Origin: Cryoendolithus antarcticus | Taxonomy: Eukaryota; Ascomycota; Dothideomycetes; Cladosporiales; Cladosporiaceae | NCBI GenBank assembly: GCA_002077065.1 | Contig: NAJO01000018.1 | Location: 496,001-560,000 of the forward strand | Direction: 5' to 3' | DNA length: 64,000 bases | Part shown: piece after piece, positions 11,607-23,135 of the stretch | Layout: each line of letters begins with the position of its first letter | Numbering within the stretch: position 1 is the first letter of the stretch | Translations under genes and position numbers: made by a program | Notes under the pieces: model-generated | What the model saw: only the letters and a program-made list of their open reading frames with translations | Database searches by the model: none | Told to the model about the DNA's origin: nothing

Positions 11607-12854
11607 ACCTGGCCATCCTACAGAAGACCACCGGGGCTTCAAAAGAGCCAGAACCCCCCACGCCGGTTATGCAGCCTCACGGCGGGGCGACGCTGGGATC
11701 GGTCTGGTGATTCAGGCGCCAAGGGTGCGGTGGGAACGATGGAGAAAGCTGTCTCAGAATGCAAGGCGCGTTCGTCGGTTTGTGTTATCTGCCACAACAA
11801 AGGTATGTTGCTCCAGCAAGCAGGCGTTGGTAGGTCCGTTGTGCGGCGGCAGAAGGGTCCAGTGGAAGAGCATCCTAGAGAGGCGCAAGAAAGGCAGCAC
11901 AGATATACAGGAGAACGTCCCCTCATCATCCTGTCTCTTAGTCCCCTGCATCCTCGCGCGTTGTGCCAATGCGTCAATCGGTCTCTCGCCGCCTATGCCA
12001 TACACTTACCTCCAGCTCCTCGGCTACCTCGCCCACAAGCATCGTCTGCAGCTGCAATCTTCACCTGCGCTACCCTCCTCAGCCACAATGCCAGGATCGC
12101 ACAGATATCTCGCAACTCCTCGGCCCACCCCATCAGCCCTGTCCGCGCGGCCAAAACGTTCACCAGAAGGATCCTGTGAGCTACATGTCCATCGTTGCCG
12201 ACCCTTCATGGTACGGAAACAGAGCCAGGCGCCACCACTTCAAGCCCAAGCCACGAAATACATCGAAAAGAGAAGATTGATCATGGTTTTTAAGCGTACC
12301 CGCGGAAAGAACAGATTGATCAAGGGATGTGGCAGTACTGGATGCAAAATCTGCGAGAGATTCGTGGGGATGTGGGTTGGAGATCTGGAGAAGAGGAGGC
12401 CGGGACTGATTCGAACTACGTGACGTTGAAGCTTACCTTGCTAGTTGACGATGAGAAAGTCGAATGATGGGTGATTCGGGGCCCAGCAAGTTCCCTCCCC
12501 TGCTTCATCAGGGCGCGAGATTGTAGAAGCGCAGTATAGATGCTGCCTTGTGTAATGTGCTGCTACATCTTGGCGCTCCCACGGATGCAAGTTGACTATG
12601 TGCAACGTACTCTTATCCGCATCGATGACGGTCTGACTTGGCCGCCAGATAGCGATAGGAGAGTACTTTAAGTCTGCAGTCATACACCCGATTGAGGCGT
12701 AGAGCGTATCTTCATGTGGCTTATAAGTCCCACTACCACAAACGCTGAAGAGCAGTGGAAAGACTTACCGGAAACTAAAACGCCATGCGTTGGCGACCCA
12801 GCGTTCAGCAGGCCCGGATTTCTCGGTGATTCTCCGTGAGACTTTGCGTCCATC
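11607..12854. other. 1.25-kb gap between convergent genes
   Basis: It lies between the 3' ends of the GNAT and kelch genes. It includes a 238-codon open frame at 11707-12423 (+) and smaller ones on both strands, none with a recognisable domain. An exon-like piece starting at the ATG at 11739 ends CACAACAAAG before GTATGT, a good donor, but I could not find a convincing second exon. It could hold a small lineage-specific or non-coding gene. B-box-like GTTCGAAT near 12405 (minus strand) lacks a pairing T stem, so it is not a tRNA. Confidence 0.4.
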
Positions 12855-14249
12855 TCACTCTAGCTTTACGAGCCAGCCATCACCTTCACGCTCTCCTTTC
12901 GCGTTCAAGCCACCCCACAGCACAACGGTCTTCCCTGCACCCTCTCCCTTCTTGAGAACATCGCACCCAAACCCAGCCCTTGGGCCAGGATGCACCTTCC
13001 CTGATGTTCCGCTGGGCATAGCCGTCAGATCCGGTGGCAGGACAATCATCTCTGCCCAGCCGTGCGTGCCAGTGTCTGCCTTAACAGCGCCACGGATGGC
13101 GTCCTTGATGGCTGCTGGGCGAAGAGCATCAAGAACTTTTGACGTTGTTGTCACGGAGCCAGATGAGACATGAGCCGGGCCAGAGGGTAGCTGGAGTGTC
13201 CAGAGGTCCGGGAACTGGGTGGGTGCGTCTGTGGTCATTGGATCTAATGCGGCCGGCTCGGAGGAAGACTTAGCTGACGATGAGAGGCGGGATCCGAACA
13301 TATTCAACAGGTAGAAACGTCCATGTCCAGTTGTGATCGGAAGGAGGCCGGCTTGGATGCGAGATGCTGGAGCTGGTGTGAGAGGGTTGGTGGGAAAGGT
13401 GGCACCAGTCCAACTTGGCGGAAGAGCCGGATCGATCGAAGGAGGTATCTGGAGACTGTGAAGGGCGCCGCTTAGGTTACTCGTTGCTGAGGCGTACGTC
13501 AATAGATGAAGCGTACCGTCCGCGAAGGAGGCATTGAGACTGAGTTCCGGGCTGTCAGGCAGACGAGTCCAGATTCTGTCGGCGTAGGAGCAATGCCATA
13601 CGTCTTTCAGTGGTGCACCATTTGCTCTGCTGTGGCCGCCGTAGAGTATGAGGCAGTTCTGATGCTCGAACAATTTCGCATCTGCTCTCGCTTCGGGCAC
13701 CTCGCGGCTGGCGTCCCTTGGCTTGAGAACTTCCCACGCTGAATGAGCAGTGTTGAATAGCCAAATGTTCCCGCCTTCGTCAATGACTTGCCCATCAGCA
13801 TCCACACCGCCAAAGACAGCAACGCAGATGTTGAGAGCACAAGCAGCGTGCCGTGTCCGACCTCCTGGCACGCCTCCAGCTCGATCGCCGGGCTTCTCCC
13901 CTCCAGTACTGCCGATTTCAAGGGCAGGTAATAGGGCGTAGGCAGACTCCGCTTGCTCTGTAGCAGTCTCCTCGGGCAGTAAGTTAATCACATGCACATC
14001 GTTACTCGCCACTTTACCATTCCCAACTTCGCCTCCGAATATGTAAGCCTTGTGGCCAACAATCGTCAACGAATGATTCGATCGCGCGAGAGAAGCAGCA
14101 GTAGCATCTTCTGGAGTAGAAGCGACTTGACTAAATGTCGCCTTTAGAGGTGCCGTAGGCTGAGCGACCATGTATGCTGCAAAGCCCGCTTGGGCCGTCG
14201 TCTCGACGGCTTCGAAAGCCAGATAGGCTGCGCCTGCGACTTCTGCCAT
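12855..14249 (-). CDS. Kelch-repeat / galactose-oxidase-propeller protein
   Basis: This is a single exon of 464 aa from the ATG at 14249. Kelch-type blades are visible as diglycine-containing strands: RSNHSLTIVGHKAYIFGGE (about 55-73), RTRHAACALNICVAVFGG (about 130-148), AKLFEHQNCLILYGGHSR (about 190-207) and a last GKTVVLWGGLN near the C-terminus. These suggest a six- or seven-blade beta-propeller acting as a protein-interaction scaffold. There is no catalytic partner domain and no signal peptide from this start. The frame is open 51 codons upstream, but the start MAEVAGAAY is the more plausible. Substrate or partner is unknown. Confidence 0.78.
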   Translation of the reverse strand: MAEVAGAAYLAFEAVETTAQAGFAAYMVAQPTAPLKATFSQVASTPEDATAASLARSNHSLTIVGHKAYIFGGEVGNGKVASNDVHVINLLPEETATEQAESAYALLPALEIGSTGGEKPGDRAGGVPGGRTRHAACALNICVAVFGGVDADGQVIDEGGNIWLFNTAHSAWEVLKPRDASREVPEARADAKLFEHQNCLILYGGHSRANGAPLKDVWHCSYADRIWTRLPDSPELSLNASFADGTLHLLTYASATSNLSGALHSLQIPPSIDPALPPSWTGATFPTNPLTPAPASRIQAGLLPITTGHGRFYLLNMFGSRLSSSAKSSSEPAALDPMTTDAPTQFPDLWTLQLPSGPAHVSSGSVTTTSKVLDALRPAAIKDAIRGAVKADTGTHGWAEMIVLPPDLTAMPSGTSGKVHPGPRAGFGCDVLKKGEGAGKTVVLWGGLNAKGEREGDGWLVKLE

Positions 14250-14889
14250 GGCTTTGCGAGGATTGATTGAACGTGATGAGATGTCGTCGAAACGAAGACC
14301 AACTGTTGCGAGACCAAGGACGTCGAAGTGGATGCTGTAAGATGTGTGGACTTGCAAGTGACGCTGACGTCGGGCGATGTTCAGCATGGACGTCAATTCC
14401 ATCTCTACCTTATCTTGCCCACTTACCTTGCTTCATAATGGCATCTACTGCATCGTCAATGGAATCGATCAATAGGTCGCCTATTTACGTATCACGATTG
14501 CGCGGGCCATGGTGATGCAGGCGTCGCACCTGTACCTGCGTCCACCCTCTCATCAGCACCGCAATCAGTCCTTTCAATGCTTGCGAGTGTCACCATGTCT
14601 GTTTGCCAAGTAGGTGCATGTACCTCCTTGCCTCATCTCAAGGGAGATTGTAGGGGCGAATGATGTAGGTCCTGCATTCCGATGTCTCTCACTCAAGTTT
14701 GCTCTACTCATCCATTCGCCTCGTCAGGGAAAGACAAGACAACTTCACGCACTTGCCTAGCGAGCTAACAAGTGTTGAGCGCCATCACACTCATTTATGT
14801 TCTGAGTACGCCCGTTTTATCGACACTAGTCAACTTCACGCACAAGAATCGCCGATCAAATCCTTACCATCGACCACATCCGAGCCAGA
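14250..14889. other. Divergent promoter region, kelch gene / secreted-protein gene
   Basis: This is 640 bp between divergently transcribed genes. No open frame here has a recognisable product, and I see no repeat. Confidence 0.5.
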
Positions 14890-15477
14890 ATGCTTTCCAT
14901 CCGACTGCTCACCTCCCCAGCTCTATTCACGACCGCCGCACTTGCCTCGCCTCTCCAGACCTTGGAGAAGCGCAATGTCGGCGGCGTGCGACTTTGCGAT
15001 CAGATCAACTGGCAAGGTGACTGCTGGTACGGCATCTTGCCGATAAATACGTGTATCAGCTTGAACAGCTTGTGAGTTTCTTAAAGATGGCAGGGTGAAG
15101 AGCTGACTCTCGGAGACTAACGCTCCAATGTAGCGCGGGCAAGACCCTCTCCTTCCGCCCCGACGATGCCACAGAGTGCTTCCTCATGCAGTACGTCCTT
15201 CTGACTCCTCCTTTTCCCTTCTCCATTTCACTTCGCCTTTCCCTGTTCACTCCTCTCCTCGAACGGACCAGCCGCTAACGATTGCCTCAGAGACCGCTGC
15301 GACGTCTCCAACTCCTACGCAGACTTCACCTCTGCTTCTTCAGGCACTAATGACCTGAGCGTATTGCCCTGGATCGGGAAGACGGAGAGCTTCATCTGTT
15401 TCACCGAGGCGACAACGGCCAGGGAAAAGATAAGGGTGCTTGAAAGGATCAGGGTGAGGATTGGTGTGCCAGCATGA
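14890..15477 (+). CDS. Small secreted cysteine-containing protein with Kex2 site
   Basis: Exons 14890-15071, 15134-15190 and 15291-15477 (introns 62 and 100 nt) give 141 aa. The N-terminus MLSIRLLTSPALFTTAALAS is a clear signal peptide, followed by a short propeptide ending LEKR (25-28), a Kex2-type processing site. The mature part has six cysteines, in the contexts LCDQ, GDCW, NTCI, TECF, DRCD and FICF, enough for three disulphides. The last 17 residues are cationic with alternating Arg/Ile/Val. I do not recognise a named family. Small size, secretion signal, dibasic processing and an even cysteine count are effector-like, but a wall or defence role is equally possible. Both introns have canonical GTGAGT/GTACGT donors and TAG/CAG acceptors. 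Confidence 0.7.
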
Positions 15478-15732
15478 ACGGTAAGATGATACAGGGTCAC
15501 GAGATGCATGAGGGTGAGGGGTCGAGAGCGGGATTCGCAGTAGACGCGCTGATGGCTGGTGGGAAAACGGTAAAGTAATGCTGAGTTGCGATGAGCGGTC
15601 CCGGGAGAGGCATGTAATGGAGCGGATCGATGGCGAGCAATGGACGGTGGGTCAGTCTTGTATGCTTGTCGTGGTGTGGCCAGAAAGTAGCGTTTTTGTA
15701 CAAGATTCTATTCGCTGCAGTGTTCAGCGCGC
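15478..15732. other. Short gap between convergent genes
   Basis: This is 255 bp holding the 3' UTRs of the secreted-protein gene (+) and MSS51 (-). Nothing else is seen. Confidence 0.5.
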
Positions 15733-17308
15733 CTATTCCCCCCTTTTCTCCTCATACCTATCCGCCTCGTACCTCTTACCTCTGAACCCCCAGACTCCCC
15801 AATTCCCAGCACTAACATCACCGGGGTCCAGATCGTTGACCTCCCATCTCAGACTCCTGAATCGGTTCTCCCCGGGCTCGAGTAAGAAGTCTACTTCCCC
15901 GCCACCCTGCTCCTTAACCCAGTCAATATCCCGCTGCATATCGAACTCCGTGTAGCCAGTACATATCACCGGGATCTTGGTATCTAGTAGGATTGGTAAT
16001 GTTGGAGCCCAAGAAGCTGATGAAGCGGGATGTCCAAGTCCAGGGTGGAACAGCACGAAAGCATCGAAGTACGGATCGTAGGGCGCGAAATGCTGCGCTT
16101 GGTGTAGTGCCTCGAACACCGTAGCGTAGGTGCTGATTTTCATCTGTCCTCCTAGTCGATCCTCCACCACGGCTGAGAAGGGGTTACCTGGCGTTGGTGG
16201 AGGAGCAACGTCGTCAGGTCTGTTTGCGAGCGCTTCTGGGCCGATGAATATCAGATGGAAGGCTACGCGAGGGAAGAGATGGGAGAGCTGTAGCCAGACT
16301 TCGCGAGGAAGAGAGGACTCGGCACGGGCACCTAGTATGAAGAGGCGGACTGGTGGAGGATTGGGCCGAAGACCAGCGATCGTGATGCCGGCTCCTGTGC
16401 GTGGTGGATGGAGGGTGTATCGTAGAGCTTCGCAAGTCGTTAGCGTTCAGTGATTCGGCGTTTCAGACTCAAAAAAGGGGACACCTACCACTCAAAGATC
16501 TGAGCCCCTCGGACGTCAATCTCCCATTCCTCTTGATGCTATACGGGCTCAACTCGTGCAGTATACTGCCAATCGTGATCGGATACGTTAACAATCTCGT
16601 CACCTGCCTCATACTCCTCTCATCGTTGACCGCCGTGAACTCCCTCGTGAACAGCAACGTGTCCCAGTTTTGCATGTTGATCTGCGCCTCCTCTATACTT
16701 GCGTCAGGGTACTCGAACTCCGGAAAGAACCTCCCCGAATGCAAATCATGGTCGTCCTCGTTGATCTGTCGCAGCAAGTCGCAGATCTCCAGATGCTGGT
16801 CGTAGGTATCTGCGAAGTGGGCCTCGGAGCAGGCGACTGGTATGCCGCAGTCCGGGCACTCGTGGCGGACATGTGCCGGGGCAAGTGTTGAAGTCGCAGC
16901 TGCTCTCGGAGAGGATGGGAGATGCGTCGGCTGGTGATCCGGATGAGGACAGTAGGCATTCTGACGCATCACAGCCGCGCGTTGACGGATGGTCGGTATG
17001 GGCGAGTTCGTGAAGGAGTGGAAGAGGTCATCGGGGCGGAGGTAGGTTTGCTCTTTGGAAGGTTGCTGGCGAGATGCGGTGGAGGAGGGAGGTATGTAGG
17101 GTAGGGAAGGCTCTGTCCTAGACGCAGGTTCGACATGTTGCGGTCTTCTCTGGCGGACGGAGCTATGCAATTTACGTGCAGACGATTGGGGGGGTATGGG
17201 CTGCTTCACAGCAGAGCAGTGAAATGATCGACGTGCAGCGGTGGTGGCGGTGGAGGTGGACGGTGAGGCCAGGCGCAGGCATTGCGAGCAGATTCGCTTG
17301 GAAGCCAT
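15733..17308 (-). CDS. MSS51: Mss51, mitochondrial COX1 translational activator
   Basis: Exons 17308-16489 and 16427-15733 with one 61-nt intron (AAG acceptor) give 504 aa. The Mss51 family activates translation of mitochondrial COX1 mRNA and couples it to cytochrome-oxidase assembly. The N-terminus is rich in Arg/Ser and lacks acidic residues (MASKRICSQCLRLASP), consistent with a mitochondrial presequence. A zinc-binding segment with spaced cysteines and histidines follows (CPHPDHQP, HECPDCGIPVACSEAHF, DQHLEICDLL), as in the MYND-like finger of this family. The C-terminal half (ITIAGLRP, FILGARAESSLP, FHLIFIGPEA, FDAFVLFHPGLGHP, PVICTGYTEFDM) matches the conserved Mss51 C-terminal domain. 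The splice was placed to keep frame between SLSG and the ALRYTLHPP segment. It is divergent from RSE1 with 512 bp between starts. Confidence 0.88.
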
Positions 17309-17820
17309 CATGGAGCTGATACTAGTCTGTGATATCCAACTCTCATTCTCGTCGACAGTCAGGTCTACATTCGAGGTCATCGTCATTGCCGAATCGGGTC
17401 GACTTCCGAAGCCACTAGCGTCGAGATTCTTCAACTTCACCTCGAGCGGCCTGACAACAGACGCAACATTAACCTCCAACGGCCCTCACGTATCCTCGGA
17501 CTGCGGACAGCGAATGTGGTTAGCCCGATTGCGGTATTCTACGCAGCTTTATCGCCTACCCGGTGCACTCGCCAAGCGTCAGATCCTTTCCGGAATATTT
17601 GGTGCGAAGGCGTCGAGATCATACCGCAAACGGCACCACCGGGGGGCCGTGATCACAGCCAGAGCGCGTCGCTGCATAGCCGTAGCGACAACGACAATTT
17701 ATCGTTAACAGCGCTCGCGGTCAACACGACTGCAATTTCGACTTGCATATTGGCGCGGTGGCGCGCGGCTGACGGTTGAGCCAAAGTCGGGGGCGACGTT
17801 CGTGATCTTCCACCGCAACC
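17309..17820. other. Divergent promoter region MSS51 / RSE1
   Basis: This is 512 bp between the two start codons. Frames open here belong to shadows of MSS51 or to chance. No defined regulatory motif was identified. Confidence 0.5.
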
Positions 17821-20800
17821 ATGGCAAACACGCAAGCCACTCAAGCATTCTACTCGATCACGCTGGAACCTGGTAGCGCACCTACGGCAGCATGTATGTG
17901 CAGTGTGCTGCCCGCTCAATCGAAGGAGCAGCAGATTTTCGAGGCGCGAGGCGAGCGCGTCTTCCTACGTCGGCTGGTTATCGATGGCGAAGATGTCAAG
18001 GTCGAGACGATGGTCGAGCACGACACGTTTAGTATTGTGCGAGGTGTTGGATCTTTTCGCATTCCTGGGATGAAAGAAGGTACGTCCTCCTCTGCAAGTG
18101 TAGTGCTCGAGATGCATAGTGATGGAGCGCCGCTCATAGCCTCAGTCGTACCCTGAAGTCTGCAATACCTAGCGAACAGTGACCATGAAGCCTTTGACGG
18201 TTACATGCGCACACTATCTCGCAACGCAGCTTGAGTAGGCTCTCCATCATGTGTACATGCTCTCGACACTAGATATGTGATTGCAAATGCTAACTGTTCC
18301 CAGATCTGCTCACAATTTCCTCCGACTCTGGCCGGATGTCGATGCTGAGATATCTTCACGAGAAGAACAAGTTTGAGCGAATCCACCTCGAGACTTTCGG
18401 CAAGTCAGGTGTTCGTCGCACAGTGCCTGGTCAATACCTGGCCGTCGATCCTCGCGGTCGATGTTTAATGATGGCCTCAGTCGAGAAGAACAAAGTCGTC
18501 TACATCTTCCAGCGCAACTCAGATGGCGAAATTAACATCTCCAGTCCACACGAGGCAAACCAGATGAGCGCATTGTGCGTCGACGTCTGTCCATTGGATA
18601 CTGGCTGGGAGCATCCCGTGTTTGGAGCGCTTGAAATCGACTACAGTGCTGTTGAGAGTGATCCCTCAACTGCCGAGCGACCCGAGAAGCACCTGGTGTA
18701 CTACACAGTCGACCTTGGACTGAATCACGTCGTGCGGAGCTGGAGCGCTGACGTCGATCCCACCGCAAACAAGCTCTTCACTGTGCCTGGTGGCGCAGAA
18801 GGTCCATCTGGTGTCATCGTATGCGCAGAAGGCAGACTTTACTACAAGCACAACAATCATCCGACAATGAGTATCGCAATCCCGACTAGAGGCGGCTCGC
18901 TCGAGCAGGCTCGGAAACGAATCATCGTGTCAGGCTGCATGTTCTCCAACAAGAGCAAGCGGACATTCTTCTTCCTGTTGCAGACCGACGACGGTGATGT
19001 CTTCAAGCTGTCGATGCAAGTCGAAATTGAGCAAGAGCTGCAACAAGTCCAGTCAATGACCTTGAAGTACTACGAGACGCTCCCTGTTGCGCGGGAAATG
19101 CTCCTCATCAAGAAGGGCTATATCTATATCGTGGCTGAGAGTGGGCCCAGCAAGATGTATCACGTTGACAGTCTTGCTGACGACGAGGATGAGGAGCCAG
19201 AGAACACGTTTACTTCGTCCTCGCTGGCTGAGCATGATGAGCCACTGGAAGCTGTCACGTTCCACCCTCGACCTGAGATGCAGTTTCTCACTCACACTGT
19301 GGATGTGCCCGCGCTACACCCACTGATACGTACGAAAGTCGATAACCTTACAAATGAAGACACACCCCAGATCTATGCGATACAAGGCCGAGGCGACAAG
19401 TCGGTCTTCAAAACAATCCGGCACGGCATGTCAGTGAGCGACGCCGTTGAGAGCTCACTCGGCAACGTGCCCTACGAGCAAATCTGGACTATGAAGCGCC
19501 AGGAAGGCGACCAATTCCACTACTACATCTTGCTGAGCAGCTCGTATACCGACAAGACGACTGTGCTGGGTATAGGAGAGGAGGTTGAGAGCTTGGACGA
19601 TACAGCTTTCTTGACAGTGCGAGCTACGATCTGCGCAGCACAGATGGGCGACAATGCTCATGTTCAGGTCCATGCTCGCGGTGTTCGCACAATACAGGCT
19701 AGCGGAGCTATAGTGGAGTGGCCAGCACCTACGCACCGTACTATTGTCGCGGGATCTGCCAATCAGCGGCAGCTTTTGCTAGGCCTGAGCTCGGGCGAGT
19801 TGGCTTTCTTCTTTATGGACCAGAGTGGTGCGCTTAACGCACTTGAGGAGTATCCGGAGATGAGTGACAAAGTCACAGCTATCGGCATCGGACCCACACC
19901 AAAGGGACAGATGCAGGCTCGGTACGGTGTCGTCGGCTGCGAAGACCGTACCATCCGCGTCCTGTCCACCGACCTTGAGACTCCGCTTGAAGCGCGTAGT
20001 GTGCAGGCTTTGTCTGATGTTCCTGTCAGCATCGAGGTCGTGACTATGCTTGATCCGGACACCAACAGCAGCGTCGACTTTGTGCACATTGGCCTCAAAT
20101 CTGGACTATACCTTCGTGCGATCATCGATGAGGCGACTGGGGAGTTGTCTGATGTACGAACGAAGTTCCTTGGCCACAAGCCAGTGCGGATCTTTCCTGT
20201 TGAGGTGCATGGCCAACCTTGTATCATGGCTTGCTCATCGAGACCTTGGTTGGGATACCATCACCCAGTCACGAAGCAGTACACGCTCACGCCGCTGGTG
20301 ACGAGTCCGCTTATTGCTGTGCGTCCTTTCATCAGCGAGCACTTGAATGGGCTCTGCGGCATTGCGGAGAGCGATCTGAGGTATGTGAAACTTACTAACG
20401 ACAACGATAATGTGCATTCGCTGACTTCATACAGAATCTTCAGCGAGCCAGAGCTAGGTGGCCGCTTCGTCTCCGAAGACATCGCCCTCCAGTACACCCC
20501 TCGCAACTTTGCTCGCAATCCCTGGTACCCAATCTTCTACACCATCGAAGGCGACGCCAACACGATGAGCCAAGCAACAATGAAGACCATACAAGAGCAG
20601 GCCAACGGTGCAGCACGTCCTCCAGTCGGCCCACCACGAGCAGCCTCCCACTGGGCCTCCTGCATCCAGGCCCTAGACCCCATATCCTCTAAATCCATCG
20701 CCTCCACCATCCACCTTACCGACAACGAGACAGCCCTCTGCTGCGCCTGCGTTCCCTTCGAGTCCCGCGACTGGGAAGTCTACCTCGTGGTTGGCACAGC

Positions 20801-21761
20801 GCAAGATCTTAACAACTCTCCCATCAAGACCACCTCATCACAGGCTACACCAGCCTATCAGTCCCGAGGAGGTGGCTTCCTGCACGTCTACAAACTCCTC
20901 GATGAAGGCAAGACGTTGCAGTTCGTGCACAAGACCCGCTTCGCAAACCCTATTTCGGCTCTCACGCCTTTCAAGGGCCGTGTCGCTGTGGGTGTCGCGA
21001 ATGAGCTCTTCATCTACGATATTGGCTCGACCGCCGTTCTGCGCAAATCCCGTGGCACAGTCGTACCAAATACTATCACTTCGCTCGAGGCTTCCGGCGA
21101 CCGGTTGGCAGTGGCCGATGTAGCTGAGAGTGTGACCTTCGTCGTCTACAAGGCCAAAGCCAACCGCATGATCCCCTTCGCGGACGATGTGATCCAGCGC
21201 TGGACCACTGCTGCGACGCTAGTCGACTACGAGACTGTGGCTGGTGGTGACAAGTTCGGTAATCTATGGCTACTGCGCTGTCCTGAGCAGGCTTCAGCCG
21301 AAGCTGACGAGGACGGCATGAATGGCTTCATCGTCAACGAGCGGAGCTACATGGGCGGCGCTCCATACAAACTGGATCTAAGGGCTCACATTTTCGTCAA
21401 CGACATACCCACCTCCGTCCAGCGCACTCCTCTTGTAGCAGGAGGCGCAGACGTGCTCTTCTGGAGCGGGCTTGGTGGCACGATGGGCATACTCGTTCCG
21501 TTCATCTCAAGGGAGGACGTGGCGTTCTTCACCTCTCTGGAGCAGGCCTTGAGGAGCGAGGAGGCTGTCTTGACAGGGCGGGATCACTTGATGTTTAGGG
21601 GCTATTATGTGCCCGTCAAGGGGATTGTTGACGGCGATCTGTGTGAGAGATTCTTGGGGATGGGTGTTGAGGGGAAGCAGAGGGTTGCTGCGGAGGTTGA
21701 GAGGGAGGTCAAAGAGGTGGAGAAGAAGGTTCTGGAGATGAGAGGGCGGGTGGCTTTCTAG
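17821..21761 (+). CDS. RSE1: Pre-mRNA-splicing factor Rse1 (SF3b130/SF3B3)
   Basis: Exons 17821-18079, 18304-20380 and 20435-21761 give 1,220 aa, the usual length. Rse1 is the three-propeller scaffold of SF3b in U2 snRNP, supporting branch-site recognition. Family motifs include FYSITLEP at the N-terminus, SSDSGRMSMLRY, IHLETFGKSGVRRTVPGQYL, and a C-terminal CPSF_A region with FLHVYKLLDEGKTLQFVHKT and GDKFGNLWLLRCP. Intron 1 is 224 nt. The second intron (20381-20434, GTATGT...TACAG) is 54 nt, in frame and stop-free. Removing it restores the conserved DLRIF joint, whereas reading through inserts 18 unrelated residues. It is closely related in fold to DDB1 and CPSF160, but the sequence clearly fits Rse1. 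Confidence 0.95.
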
Positions 21762-22085
21762 GTGATTGTATCGAAGTGGATGGAGATAGTGACGCTCGTT
21801 GACGCTTGGAAGACCGTCAGGACTGACGGACGCTGCACACGGCAAGGGTCAGCCCCAACAGCTTGTTGATCGTGCCTAACGTAAGACACACGGCGGATAA
21901 ATTTGCGGAGATCGACACGTGGTCGCTGTCTCACTCCTTGCCGCGGACTTCATATTCGCCCCTCTGCACGCCGTATCCGTGGGAACCCTGTGAGCGCAAG
22001 ACAACCGCACTGCCTCTCCCGCTCGCCCAGTCCCACTCGCTGAGCGAAAGTTCGTATGGAAGGCTGTAGCAGCCGTCCTCTGATG
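21762..22085. other. 3' region of RSE1
   Basis: This is 324 bp downstream of RSE1. No supported gene or repeat. Confidence 0.5.
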
Positions 22086-22412
22086 CTAGTCCTCGTAGTC
22101 CAGTCCGCCGAAGAGATAGTAAAGCACATCAAGCATCTCCTGACTCGGTAATCGGAACTCCTCGTCGTTAACCCATCCGCCTCGTCTGGCGATATTACGG
22201 TGTACGACGCTAAGAGGAGTGGCACGCAACTCAGGTGGCGGATGTCTTATTCCAGACGGAGCCCGGCCACCTGGGAAGTCAAGCTGTATTATCGGAGCAT
22301 CTGGCGGCTGTCGTCGTGGTATAGGGAGTGATTGCAGTGAGGACGTGCAGGCAGAGCATGCCTGTCGCCGAAGAGGTCGATGTCGAGTGAGTTTGCGGTT
22401 GTGGCGAGGCAT
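22086..22412 (-). CDS. Possible small protein, unrecognised
   Basis: A 108-codon frame starts at the ATG at 22412. The N-terminal half is basic (MPRHNRKLTRHRPLRRQ) and the C-terminus is acidic and hydrophobic (NDEEFRLPSQEMLDVLYYLF then GGLDYED). The C-terminal stretch has amino-acid-like periodicity that makes it more plausible than neighbouring frames. There is no known domain, no signal peptide and no supporting homology that I can recall. The frame extends upstream without stop to 22565. Treat as tentative. Confidence 0.28.
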   Translation of the reverse strand: MPRHNRKLTRHRPLRRQACSACTSSLQSLPIPRRQPPDAPIIQLDFPGGRAPSGIRHPPPELRATPLSVVHRNIARRGGWVNDEEFRLPSQEMLDVLYYLFGGLDYED

Positions 22413-23135
22413 TGTAGCAAAGCCGGATTGTTGAGATGTCGGGATTGAGTCCAGAGTAAAATGGCAGCTTCTTGAAGAATCCGGGCTCGAGCTTCGAGGG
22501 AATCTTTCGAACTTCTCTGTGGTTTGTGCTCGATAAATGGCAATGAAATAACTGCATGTGAGCACGCTCGCTCAATTCAAGTAGCGATCTGAAATGGAAG
22601 TACTCATACGCTACTCAGACGCCGTAGCCCGAGCATACTCATCCATACTTACTACCGTCACATGGCCGATTCGCGTTGCAAAGCCGTACGTATGCGCACT
22701 GTCGCCTTCAAGATGAGTCTTGCAGACGCAAAATCTGCATCGAAGCGTGACGAAGAAACCTCTCTCAATCACGAAGTGAAGTGACTCACTATGCACTCTT
22801 GGCATTTGAAACAACGCTCCCAAACCCAACATCCTTGCCTCCAAAGCCTGGAAACTGATGACTGAATTGAGATGATAGCCAGTGATGCAGCTCGAGTGTA
22901 TGTGTCTATACACCATCTCTAAGACACGAGGCTCGCGCGCCTCTTCCGCTCATACTATACCCAGAATGAATATATATGCAACTTCCTCCCACTCGCCGTC
23001 AGCCCCAGCTCGCGAACCTTTACAGCAAGGCGCAGGCTAGGCAAGGTCATGCAAAGGGGTATAGCCACGATCCATCTTGCCCTCCATACTCGACTTAGCT
23101 CTCCCCATCGACTTCATCGGAGCAAGACCCGCGCT
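22413..23135. other. 723-bp gap without supported gene
   Basis: Several short frames on both strands were examined (for example 22611-22916, minus); none shows a recognisable domain. No repeat or RNA gene seen. Confidence 0.45.

Noticed and set aside
12395..12440. tRNA-like B box (GTTCGAAT on the minus strand)
   Set aside because: Flanking bases cannot form a T stem and no A box or acceptor stem is found.
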